A stretch of 64,000 bases of DNA, taken from the NCBI RefSeq assembly GCF_004339565.1, contig NZ_SMFZ01000002.1, positions 2,852,001 to 2,916,000 of the forward strand. The letters are read 5' to 3'. Both the position numbers and the translations under genes were made by a program. Positions 49,828 through 57,662 of this stretch are shown here, piece by piece. The DNA comes from Pseudonocardia endophytica. GTDB lineage: Bacteria > Actinomycetota > Actinomycetes > Mycobacteriales > Pseudonocardiaceae. Position 1 is the first letter of the stretch. Every line of letters begins with the position of its first letter. The notes beneath the pieces are model-generated. The model searched no databases, was not told the origin of the DNA, and saw nothing but the letters and a program-made list of their open reading frames with translations.

Positions 49828-51999
49828 TCAGCCCAGTACCCGCAGCGTCCCGGTGGCGCCGAGCACGGCGACCCGGGTCGCGGTCGCGGTGACGTCGACC
49901 GGCTCCGGGCCGACCGGGACCGGGTCGCCGACGACGCGGGACGCGGGCAGGTCGACGACCGACAGCGTGCCCTCGAACCGGTTCGCGACGTAGGCGCGGT
50001 TGCCGTCCGGGGACAGCGTGACCGCCCCGGCGCCGTCACCGGTCCGGATCGGCGGCCCGGCCGACGCCCCCGCGGTGAGGTCGACGACGGACAGCGTCCC
50101 GCCCACCGCGTCGGTGACGTAGGCGCGGTCGCCCGCCGGGTTCACCGCGACGTCGGTCGCGCCGGTCCCGACCGGGATCGCTCGCCCGACGGGTGCCCGC
50201 CGTGCCGTGTCCACGACCTGCAGCGAGCCGACCCGCGCGTCCGCGACGACGAGCCGGGCGCCGTCACCGGACAGCGCCAGCCCGCCGATCCCGGACGACG
50301 CGACCGGGATCGGCTGCCCGACCGTCGTGCGCGTGCGCAGGTCGACGACGACCACCTCGGACTCGACGACGCCCGCGCTGCGACGCCAGACGAGCACGTA
50401 CGCCCGTGTGCCGTCGGCGGAGACCACGACGGTCGTCGGGATCTCCCCGACGCGGATCCCGGCCGTCGACGTCCCGCTCGCGACGTCGACGAGATCCAGC
50501 GCGCACAGGCTCGCCCGGCACCGCGGCACGTACAGCGTGCGCCCGTCGGGCGAGGCGGCCAGACCGCCGCCGGCCGCCGTGACGTCGACCGGCTCGCCGA
50601 TCGGGTCGCCGGTACGGGTGTCGATCGTGACCAGGTCGTCCACGCCCGGCGTGCGGGCGGTGACGACGTGCGCACGCCCGTCGCCGATGACCACGACCGT
50701 CGACGGGCGTCCCGGCACGGTGGCCTCGGCGACCGGTACCGGGATCCGGTCGGGTGCCGGAACCGTCGGGCTCGTCGTCGGACCGGTCCCGAAGCCGGGC
50801 ACCGGGACCGACGGCGTCGGGTCGTCCGCGCGGCCGAGCAGTGGCACCGCGACGGCCGCGACGAGGACCACGACCGCGGCGGCCACACCACCGATCAGCA
50901 TCCGTCGCCCGCCGCGGGGCGGGGAGCCCACGGCCGGACCGTCGGGGCCCGGGTCGAGGGACGACGGGGCGCCCGGCGCCTGCTCGTGGGCTGTCCGGCC
51001 CGGGTCGGCCCGCGTCCCGTCCGGCCGTCGAGCGGCGGGGTGCCGGAGGGTTGCGCCGGGTGCGGTCCCACCGAGTGGCCTCGTCGGTTCGGGTGACGCC
51101 TCGGCGGGATGCGTCGAGCCGGGGTCGGGGCGCGCCGGTTCCGCGTCCCCGGCGGCCGGGATCCGGGCGAGTGCCGCGGTGACCGCCCGCGCCAGCTCCC
51201 CGGCCGTCGCGTACCGCTCGTCGGGGTCCTTCGCCATCCCGCGCGCCAGCACCGGATCGACGACGGCGAGGCGCCGGTCCACGTCGGACGGTCGCGGGAC
51301 GGGATCGTGCAGGTGCGCGGCCGCGACGGCGGCGGCCGTGGTGCGCGGGAACGGGCGCTCGCCGGTGAGGCACTCGTGCAGCAGGCAGGCCAGCGAGTAG
51401 ACGTCCCCGCGCGGGTCGTCGCCCGCGCCGCGCAGGCGTTCCGGGGCCATGTAACCGAGCGTCCCGACCAGGCCGCCGGTCGTGACCACGGTCGCGTCCT
51501 CCAGCGGCTTCGCGATGCCGAAGTCGACCAGGTAGACGAAGTCGCCGTCGGTGAGCAGCGCGTTCGACGGCTTGACGTCGCGGTGCACCAGGCCCGCGGC
51601 GTGCGCGGAGTCCAGTGCGGCGGCCAGCTGCGTGACCACGGACGCGGTCCGGGACGGCGGCAGCGGCCCGTCCGCGGCGAGGACGGCGGCGATGTCCCGG
51701 CCGTCGACCAGCCGCATGTCCAGGTACAGCCGGCCGTCGATCTCCCCGAAGTCGTGGATCGGGATGACGTTCGGCGCCGCGAGACGCGCGGCGAGCTCCG
51801 ACTCGCGGCGGAACCGGGCGCGGAACTCGGGGCGGTCGGACTGCCCGGCGGCCAGGCGCTTGAGCGCGACGGTCCGCTTGCGTCGCGTGTCGTAGGCCCG
51901 CCAGACCTCGCCCATCCCGCCGCGTCCGACGAGCGCCTCGAGCCGGTACGGGCCGAACGTCTCCTGGGCGGACGGGGGCGAGATCGTGGCGTCGCCCAT
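49828..51999 (-). CDS. Ser/Thr protein kinase with predicted extracellular beta-propeller
   Basis: A 723-residue PknB-type kinase. The glycine loop is GRGGMGEVW (25-33), the ATP Lys is K47 in VALKRL, the catalytic loop is HRDVKPSN (D141), DFG lies at 159-161 and the activation segment ends GYMAPE. After a Pro/Thr-rich linker a single membrane helix (LIGGVAAAVVVLVAAVAVPL, about 367-389) separates it from an outer domain of YncE-like repeats, such as LAASPDGRTLYVPR and TLSPDGNRAYVANRFEGTLS, which fits a beta-propeller sensor. Ligand unknown. Confidence 0.9.
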   Translation of the reverse strand: MGDATISPPSAQETFGPYRLEALVGRGGMGEVWRAYDTRRKRTVALKRLAAGQSDRPEFRARFRRESELAARLAAPNVIPIHDFGEIDGRLYLDMRLVDGRDIAAVLAADGPLPPSRTASVVTQLAAALDSAHAAGLVHRDVKPSNALLTDGDFVYLVDFGIAKPLEDATVVTTGGLVGTLGYMAPERLRGAGDDPRGDVYSLACLLHECLTGERPFPRTTAAAVAAAHLHDPVPRPSDVDRRLAVVDPVLARGMAKDPDERYATAGELARAVTAALARIPAAGDAEPARPDPGSTHPAEASPEPTRPLGGTAPGATLRHPAARRPDGTRADPGRTAHEQAPGAPSSLDPGPDGPAVGSPPRGGRRMLIGGVAAAVVVLVAAVAVPLLGRADDPTPSVPVPGFGTGPTTSPTVPAPDRIPVPVAEATVPGRPSTVVVIGDGRAHVVTARTPGVDDLVTIDTRTGDPIGEPVDVTAAGGGLAASPDGRTLYVPRCRASLCALDLVDVASGTSTAGIRVGEIPTTVVVSADGTRAYVLVWRRSAGVVESEVVVVDLRTRTTVGQPIPVASSGIGGLALSGDGARLVVADARVGSLQVVDTARRAPVGRAIPVGTGATDVAVNPAGDRAYVTDAVGGTLSVVDLTAGASAGPPIRTGDGAGAVTLSPDGNRAYVANRFEGTLSVVDLPASRVVGDPVPVGPEPVDVTATATRVAVLGATGTLRVLG

Positions 52000-52050
52000 C
52001 GCGCCCCCGTCCGGTTCGTCCAGTTCGGACGACCGTAGCGGAGCCCGGTC

Positions 52051-52692
52051 CTACGAGGCGAGAGCCGGAGCGATCCCGACGGCGTCCGCGAGCTCGTCGA
52101 ACACCGCGATGTTCAGCTCGAACGCGTGCACCGCCTCGTCGGCGACGCGCGCCTGCTCGGCAGGGCCCCACGGCGCCGCGTCGAGCAGCGCGCGGTAGCG
52201 GGTGCGGAACTTCGACGGGCTGCCGAGGGCCCTGAAGTCGTAGAACGACGAGCCGGGCCCCGTGACGCCGTACGTCCGCTCCAGCAGCTTGCCGACCATC
52301 TGCCCACCCGCGAGATCGCCGAGATAGCGGGTGTAGTGGTGCGCGACGAAGCGCGGCGGGTCGTCCACCGACGCGCAGATCCGGGCGACGTAGGCGCGCG
52401 TGGCCGGCAGGACCCGCGGCGACCTGCTGCCCAGCGCCTCCAGGTCGGCGCGCAGGGCCGGGACGCGACGCAGCCCGTCGATCACGAACGGCCCGGCCAC
52501 CGGGTCGTCGGCGAGCGCGTCGGACGCGGCCTCCAGCGCCCCGTAGATCGCACGGTGCTGCTCGGCCAGCAGCGTGAAGTCCGCCAGCGGCAGCTCACCC
52601 GCCAGCAACGCCCCCATGTACGACGAGTGGTGCGCCCGCTCGTGCACCTCCATGGTCGCCTGCCGCAGCGCGGTCGAGAGCGGTTCGCTCAT
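52051..52692 (-). CDS. hmuO: Biliverdin-producing heme oxygenase
   Basis: A 213-residue heme oxygenase of the HmuO/HO-1 fold. The proximal heme His is H17 in EVHERAHHSSYM, and the flexible distal helix is RYLGDLAGGQM (126-136). It would open heme to biliverdin, carbon monoxide and iron, usually to obtain iron from host or soil heme. The ATG at 52692 is preceded by GGAGGGG. A 27-bp palindrome and an iron box lie just upstream, and a TetR gene comes before those on the same strand. Confidence 0.92.
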   Translation of the reverse strand: MSEPLSTALRQATMEVHERAHHSSYMGALLAGELPLADFTLLAEQHRAIYGALEAASDALADDPVAGPFVIDGLRRVPALRADLEALGSRSPRVLPATRAYVARICASVDDPPRFVAHHYTRYLGDLAGGQMVGKLLERTYGVTGPGSSFYDFRALGSPSKFRTRYRALLDAAPWGPAEQARVADEAVHAFELNIAVFDELADAVGIAPALAS

Positions 52693-52702
52693 GGCCCCTC
52701 CG

Positions 52703-52729
52703 ATCGAGCTGACACCGTGTCAGCTCGAT
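52703..52729. promoter_or_regulatory. 27-bp palindrome, putative TetR operator of heme oxygenase
   Basis: From 52703 to 52729 the sequence is a perfect odd palindrome: arms ATCGAGCTGACAC and GTGTCAGCTCGAT around C52716. TGACAC-N-GTGTCA is a typical TetR-family core. It lies between the probable promoter and the hmuO start codon (10 bases before the ATG), where a bound repressor would block transcription. The adjacent upstream gene is a TetR regulator. Confidence 0.75.
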
Positions 52730-52743
52730 GCTAGGGCAGCGAT

Positions 52744-52762
52744 CTGGGTAAGGCTAGCCTTC
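52744..52762. promoter_or_regulatory. IdeR/DtxR-type iron box
   Basis: The 19 bases at 52744-52762 match 13 of 19 positions of the DtxR/IdeR consensus TTAGGTTAGGCTAACCTAA and contain the perfect palindrome AAGGCTAGCCTT (52750-52761). It lies 52 bases upstream of hmuO and overlaps the stop codon of the TetR gene. On the minus strand TAGCAT (52725-52730 region) could serve as the -10, placing the box over the -35, as expected for iron repression. Confidence 0.7.
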
Positions 52763-53371
52763 ATCGCCGGACGGCGACACCATCCGGCGCACGATCCGCA
52801 CGGCCGATTCGACGGACGCGTCCAGCTCGTCCGGCGGCACGTCGACGACCCGCCGCGCCGACAGCGCCGCCGAGACCATCGCGACCAGCACGGTGCCGTC
52901 CCCGCCCGCCCCCTCGGCGGCCATCTCGCCGGCCGCGATCCCGTCGGCGACGATCCGCTCCAGGCGTCCGGAGATCGGGTCGGCGTGCGCGGCGACCCTG
53001 CGGTACGCGGCAGGATCCAGCGCCCCGGCCAGTGCCTGCCCCGGCGGCAGGTGGAACTCGGCCAGCCGTCGGAGCTGCATACGACCGAACACGGCCAGCC
53101 GCTCGATCGGCGTCGCGGCGTGTGCGAGCGCCGCGTCCAGCTCGGCGACGTAGCGCTCGGCCTCCTGCTCGACGAACGCGACGAGCAGCGCCTGGCGGTC
53201 CGGGAAGTGGTTGTAGATCGAGCTACGACCCAGTCCGGCCGCCGACGCGACACCGGTCAGCGTGACCGACTCGAACCCGCGCTCGTAGAGCTGCTCGCGC
53301 AGCGCTGCGAACACCCGGGAGCGGACCTCGTCGCGGTGCGCGACGAGGGAGCCCCCGATCACCTTCGGCAC
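52754..53371 (-). CDS. TetR/AcrR family regulator
   Basis: A 205-residue TetR protein. HTH region FESVTLTGVASAAGLGRSSI followed by YNHFPDRQALLVAFVEQEAE, then a ligand domain. It lies upstream of hmuO on the same strand with 61 bases between, holding the palindrome and the iron box; it is a strong candidate to repress hmuO, with heme or a breakdown product as inducer. It starts 18 bases downstream of the peroxiredoxin stop. Confidence 0.87.
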   Translation of the reverse strand: MPKVIGGSLVAHRDEVRSRVFAALREQLYERGFESVTLTGVASAAGLGRSSIYNHFPDRQALLVAFVEQEAERYVAELDAALAHAATPIERLAVFGRMQLRRLAEFHLPPGQALAGALDPAAYRRVAAHADPISGRLERIVADGIAAGEMAAEGAGGDGTVLVAMVSAALSARRVVDVPPDELDASVESAVRIVRRMVSPSGDEG

Positions 53372-53389
53372 GAGTCGAGGGTACTGCCG

Positions 53390-53875
53390 CTACAGCTTGG
53401 CGAGAACGGCCTCGGCGCTGCTGACGTCCACGTTCGTCGGCACGTCCTCGACGCCGATGTCGGTGACCTTGCCGTCCTTGATGATCGCGGCGAAGCGCTG
53501 GAAACGGGTGCCCAGCCCGAAGCCGGAGCCGTCCAGCTCCAGGCCTGCGGCCTTGGCGAACTCGCCGTTGCCGTCGGCCAGGAACTCGATCGCGTCCCCG
53601 GTGCCCCGCGCCTCGCCCCACGCGTCCAGCACGAACGCGTCGTTGACCGCGATGCAGGCGACCTTGTCGACGCCCTTCGACTTCAGCTGCTCGGCGAGCG
53701 CGAGGTAGCCCGGCAGATGCTGGTCCGAGCACGCGGGCGTGAACGCGCCCGGCACGCCGAACAGCACGACCGTGCCGGAGCCCAGCAGCGCGCCGGACTG
53801 CGCGGGTGCCGGGCCGTCCTTGCCCATGGTCATGACGGTGACGTCGGGAATGGTGTCTCCGGCGGAGAGTGCCAC
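53390..53875 (-). CDS. Peroxiredoxin (Prx5 type)
   Basis: A 161-residue thioredoxin-fold peroxidase of the Prx5/AhpE-like 'redoxin' group. The active site is VPGAFTPACSDQHLPGY with peroxidatic Cys49. GFGLGTRFQRFAAIIKDGKV is the conserved C-terminal segment. It reduces hydrogen peroxide or alkyl hydroperoxides, probably with mycothiol/mycoredoxin or thioredoxin. It is followed after 18 bases by the TetR gene and may share its transcript with it and hmuO. ATG start at 53875. Confidence 0.9.
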   Translation of the reverse strand: MALSAGDTIPDVTVMTMGKDGPAPAQSGALLGSGTVVLFGVPGAFTPACSDQHLPGYLALAEQLKSKGVDKVACIAVNDAFVLDAWGEARGTGDAIEFLADGNGEFAKAAGLELDGSGFGLGTRFQRFAAIIKDGKVTDIGVEDVPTNVDVSSAEAVLAKL

Positions 53876-53931
53876 GTCAGCTCCTGGTGTCGTGATGATG
53901 ATCGACTCGCGCGCAGCCTAGCGCCGCGCGC

Positions 53932-54369
53932 TCATTCCATCTCGGCGAGCGCCTTCTTCGCCTGCTCCAGCTCGGCCTCGAGCTCCGCGACGCGCGCGGC
54001 GCGCGTCGAGCGGGCCGCGTCGATCACCTCGTCCACCGGGCCCGCGAGGTCCGCGTGCAGGGCCGCGGCGGCCTGCGAGACGGCGGACGCGGTGACCGGG
54101 AGCCCGCGGGCGACCCAGGTGCTGCCGTTCTTCAGCTCGGCCTGCCACTCGCCGTCCGCGGAACCGGACACCGTCAGCGTCATCGAGACGACACGGGTGG
54201 TGCGGGCCGTGGAGCCCTTGGGGCGGCCCCGCTTGCGCTGGGTCGGCTGCTCCTCGGCGCCGGACTCCACCGTCGTCTCCGCGGAGGTGTCGGGAGCGGC
54301 GTCCGGGGCGGTGTCGGGGGCCGCGGGAACGTCGGCGGGCGCGGTGGTGCCGGTCGGGGCCTCGGTCAC
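53932..54369 (-). CDS. DUF6319-like protein
   Basis: A 145-residue protein. The first 45 residues are an Ala/Pro/Thr/Glu-rich disordered tail, then RKRGRPKGS (an AT-hook-like basic motif), a beta-rich part VVSMTLTVSGSADGEWQAEL, and a C-terminal helix VAELEAELEQAKKALAEME that could form a coiled coil. This layout matches proteins I recall as DUF6319 of Pseudonocardiaceae. The GTG at 54369 starts it. The basic motif suggests nucleic-acid binding; the function is unknown. Confidence 0.65.
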   Translation of the reverse strand: MTEAPTGTTAPADVPAAPDTAPDAAPDTSAETTVESGAEEQPTQRKRGRPKGSTARTTRVVSMTLTVSGSADGEWQAELKNGSTWVARGLPVTASAVSQAAAALHADLAGPVDEVIDAARSTRAARVAELEAELEQAKKALAEME

Positions 54370-54463
54370 GTACTGCCTCACTTCGTTCGGGTCTCGGTGG
54401 CGCGATCCAGGGTGAGGATAGAACGGGCGTTCGACGCGACCGGCCCGGGGTCGGTTCCGCCGG

Positions 54464-55087
54464 TCAGTCGACCGGCTCCGTCTCCGGGAACAGCCGGTCA
54501 CCGATCCACGACGTCGGGATCACGAGGAGCCAGGAGAGCGCGGCCCACCGCGGTGAGACGACGGCGAGCGGCAGGGCCGGGATCATCCCGATCGTCGGTG
54601 CGATCGTCCGTGCGAGCCGGACCGTCCTCTCGCGCTCCGTGACGCTCGGCTGGAGCAGGGCACGATGCCGCGACGCGTACCACCACAGCGCCAGCGACGA
54701 GACGCCGATCGCGACCAGGTTCACCCCGTAGAGCAGGATCGACGCCGTCGTGGGGCCGTGCTCGCCGAGCACCGACGTCGGGAACGGCAGGATCACGATC
54801 CAGAACAGGTAGACCAGGTTCAGGACCAGCACGGTCCCGTCCGCGCGGGTCAGCCGGTCGACGACGTTGTGGTGCAGGATCCAGTACCGCCCGATCACGG
54901 CGAAGCTCAGGACGAACGACAGGACGGTCGGCGCCAGCGCGAGAAGGCTCTCGCCGATGCGGTCGCCGTCGATCTCCGCGTCGGTCAGCGGGAGGACCAG
55001 CAGCGTGATCGCGATGGCGAACACGCCGTCGGAGAACGCCATCGTGCGTTCCAGCCCGTGACCGATCGCGGACCTGGTCTCGTCCAT
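54464..55087 (-). CDS. TMEM175 family potassium channel (DUF1211)
   Basis: A 207-residue membrane protein with six hydrophobic segments. The hallmark RTMAFSDGVFAIAITLLVLP at residues 14-33 is the pore-lining FSDGVFAIA motif of bacterial TMEM175 channels, which conduct K+ without a classical selectivity filter. The ATG at 55087 gives this standard N-terminus. It is divergent from the alcohol-dehydrogenase-like gene with only 32 bases between starts, so the promoters must overlap. Confidence 0.9.
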   Translation of the reverse strand: MDETRSAIGHGLERTMAFSDGVFAIAITLLVLPLTDAEIDGDRIGESLLALAPTVLSFVLSFAVIGRYWILHHNVVDRLTRADGTVLVLNLVYLFWIVILPFPTSVLGEHGPTTASILLYGVNLVAIGVSSLALWWYASRHRALLQPSVTERERTVRLARTIAPTIGMIPALPLAVVSPRWAALSWLLVIPTSWIGDRLFPETEPVD

Positions 55088-55119
55088 CGCCCGCACCACC
55101 TCCGCTAGCGTCCTGTCGC

Positions 55120-56151
55120 GTGGTCGCAACCGTTCGTTTCCATGAGCTCGGCGGCCCCGAGGTGCTGCGTATCGAGGATCTCCCCGTGCGGGCGCCCGGA
55201 CCGGGCGAGGTGCGGATCCGGGTGGACGCGATCGGGCTGAACCGGGCCGAGGTCAACTTCCGTCGTGGAACCTACGTCGAGGACGCGCGGCTGCCCGCGG
55301 GGCTGGGCACCGAATGTTCCGGGACGGTGCTCGAGACGGGGCCGTCCGTCGGGCGGTGGACGCCCGGCGACGCGGTGAGCGTGCTCCCGGCGTTCAGCCA
55401 GAACGACCACCCGGTCTACGCGGAGGAGGCCGTCGTCCCGGCGTCGGCGCTGGTCGCGCGTCCGGACGGGCTGGACGCCGTCGAGGCGGCGACGATCTGG
55501 ATGCCGTACCTCGCCGTCTACGGCATGACCCAGCACGTCGTGCGGACCCGGCCGGGGGACCGGTGGGTGGTCACGTCCGCGGCGAACAGCGTCGGGGTCG
55601 CCGCGCTGCGGGCGGCCCGGCACGCCGGTGCCGTCGTGGTCGCGACCGTCGCCGGTCCGGAGCACGTCGACGCGGTGCGCGCGGCGGGCGCCGACGCCGT
55701 CGTCGTCACCTCGGGGGCCGACGACCTGGTCACCGCGGTGCGCGACGGGCTCGGCGCGGGTGCGGATCTCGTGCTCGACGCCGACGGCGGCCCGCAGGTC
55801 GCCGACCTGGTCCGGGCCTGCGCCCCCGGCGGGGTCGTGATCGTCCATGGTGGACTGTCCGGGCAGTCGACGCCGCTGCCGGGCGGGACGTACGCGCCGG
55901 TCTGGTTGCGCCGCTTCCACCTGCACGAGGTCACCGGTGATCCGGACGCCCTGCGCCGGGCCGAGCACTGGGTGCGTTCCGGGCTGGCGTCCGGTGCGTT
56001 CGCGCCGATGGTGGACCGGGTGTTCGCGTTCGACGACGTCGCGGCCGCCCACGAGTACGTCGACTCGCCGGACCGTGCTCCCGGGAAGCCGGTGCTCTGC
56101 CCTCCCCGCCCCGCCGGCTCCGCAGGCGACCGGCCCCCGGGGGTGCGGTGA
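55120..56151 (+). CDS. Zinc-free alcohol dehydrogenase-like/quinone reductase (MDR family)
   Basis: A 343-residue medium-chain reductase without the structural-zinc Cys block. GPEVLRIEDLPVRAPGPGEV at the start, GLNRAEVNFRRG and PAGLGTECSGTV follow the quinone-oxidoreductase pattern, and SAANSVGVAALRAARHAGA is the NADPH-binding turn (an A-N-S-V-G in place of the common GGVG). It probably reduces quinones or enones with NADPH. GTG start at 55120. The C-terminal extension PRPAGSAGDRPPGVR looks disordered. Confidence 0.82.
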   Translation: MVATVRFHELGGPEVLRIEDLPVRAPGPGEVRIRVDAIGLNRAEVNFRRGTYVEDARLPAGLGTECSGTVLETGPSVGRWTPGDAVSVLPAFSQNDHPVYAEEAVVPASALVARPDGLDAVEAATIWMPYLAVYGMTQHVVRTRPGDRWVVTSAANSVGVAALRAARHAGAVVVATVAGPEHVDAVRAAGADAVVVTSGADDLVTAVRDGLGAGADLVLDADGGPQVADLVRACAPGGVVIVHGGLSGQSTPLPGGTYAPVWLRRFHLHEVTGDPDALRRAEHWVRSGLASGAFAPMVDRVFAFDDVAAAHEYVDSPDRAPGKPVLCPPRPAGSAGDRPPGVR

Positions 56152-56209
56152 CACGGGGAACAGTCGTTGTCATTGCCAACGATCAGCGTTGTCTGGTGAA
56201 ATTCTCACC

Positions 56210-57517
56210 ATGTCCGTGTCGTCCGGGTCGTCTGCTACGACCAACCCGTTCCGCCAGCCGAAGGCCGTCTGGGCCGTCGCGTTCGCCTGCGTGATCTCGT
56301 TCATGGGGATCGGCCTGGTCGACCCGATCCTGCCGTCGCTGTCCGGCCAGCTGCGGGCCACGCACGCCGAGGTCGAGCTGCTGTTCACGAGCTACCTCGT
56401 GGTGACGGCGGTGGCGATGCTGGTCACCGGCTGGGTGTCGTCCCGGATCGGTCCGAAGAGGACGCTCGTCGCGGGCCTCGTGCTGATCGTCGTGTTCGCC
56501 GCGCTGGCCGGCATGTCGTCGGGCATCTGGGGCATCGTCGGCTTCCGCGCCGGCTGGGGCCTGGGCAACGCGCTGTTCATCGCGACCTCGCTGGCCGTGA
56601 TCGTCGGGTCCGCGACGGGCGGGTTCGCCGGCGCGATCGTGCTCTACGAGACGGCGCTGGGGCTCGGCATCGCGACCGGCCCGCTGGTCGGCGGGCTGCT
56701 CGGCACGGTGAGCTGGCGGGGTCCGTTCTTCGGCGTCTCGGTCCTGATGCTGGTCGCGCTCGTCGCGATCCTCGTGCTGCTGGAGAAGACGCCCGTCCCG
56801 ACGCAGAGGGCACGCCTGTCCGAGCCGATCACGGCGTTGCGGCACAAGGCGTTGCGCACGACGAGCTTCGTCGGCCTGTTCTACAACTGGGGCTTCTTCA
56901 CGCTGCTCGGTTACGCACCGTTCCTGATGGGCGGGCTGTCGCCGATCGCGCTCGGGGCCGTGTTCTTCGGCTGGGGCCTGCTCGTGGCGGCGTTCGCGGT
57001 GTTCGGCGCGCCGTGGCTGAAGGGGCACTTCGGGACACCGCGCACGCTGTACGGGGCGCTCGTCGGGATCGCCGTGCTGCTCGTCGCGATCGGGGTCTTC
57101 GACTCCTCGCCGGTCGTCGTGATCGTCGCGGTGATCCTGTCCGGGATCGTGGTCGGGCTGAACAACACGCTGGTGACGACGGCCGTCATGAGCATCGCGC
57201 CGGTCCCGCGCCCGACCGCGTCGGCGACGTACGGGTTCGTGCGGTTCATCGGCGGCGGTCTGGCCCCGTTCGCCGCCGGGCTGATGGCCGCGGCCTGGGG
57301 TGCGACGGTGCCGTTCGTGATCGCCGCCGTCGTCGTCCTGATCGGCGTCGGGCTGCTGGCGACGATCCACCGCCCGCTCACCGAGGCCGACGTCGAGTCC
57401 GAGCAGCCGGTCTCGCACGAGCGCGCGGACGCCGAGGAGGCCGTGCGCGAGGTCCCCGGCCTGCCGGGCGAGGCGGTCATCGCCCAGGACGCTCTCGCCC
57501 ACGACACCCGTCGCTGA
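56210..57517 (+). CDS. MFS transporter
   Basis: A 435-residue facilitator with 12 helices. MGIGLVDPILPSLSGQL opens helix 1, GWVSSRIGPKRTLVAGLVLI is the loop 2-3 motif, and VLYETALGLGIATGPLVGGL in helix 5 is the exporter antiporter motif C. It belongs to DHA1-like multidrug exporters. Upstream at 56163-56194 are two CGTTGTC repeats and CGTTG/CAACG symmetry that may bind a regulator, but no regulator gene is adjacent. The charged C-terminal tail (from QPVSHERADAEE) is about 40 residues. Confidence 0.88.
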   Translation: MSVSSGSSATTNPFRQPKAVWAVAFACVISFMGIGLVDPILPSLSGQLRATHAEVELLFTSYLVVTAVAMLVTGWVSSRIGPKRTLVAGLVLIVVFAALAGMSSGIWGIVGFRAGWGLGNALFIATSLAVIVGSATGGFAGAIVLYETALGLGIATGPLVGGLLGTVSWRGPFFGVSVLMLVALVAILVLLEKTPVPTQRARLSEPITALRHKALRTTSFVGLFYNWGFFTLLGYAPFLMGGLSPIALGAVFFGWGLLVAAFAVFGAPWLKGHFGTPRTLYGALVGIAVLLVAIGVFDSSPVVVIVAVILSGIVVGLNNTLVTTAVMSIAPVPRPTASATYGFVRFIGGGLAPFAAGLMAAAWGATVPFVIAAVVVLIGVGLLATIHRPLTEADVESEQPVSHERADAEEAVREVPGLPGEAVIAQDALAHDTRR

Positions 57518-57662
57518 GGCATCCACGCATCCGCGCTCCGCCACCCGGGCCACGCCGGACGCGGAGACGGACGGTTCACCCGTCGCGCCCTATCTCGTCG
57601 GCCAGGTCCGCCCTAGCGTCGGCGGCGGACCCGAACGACAACGCCGTCAGGGGAAGATCGTC

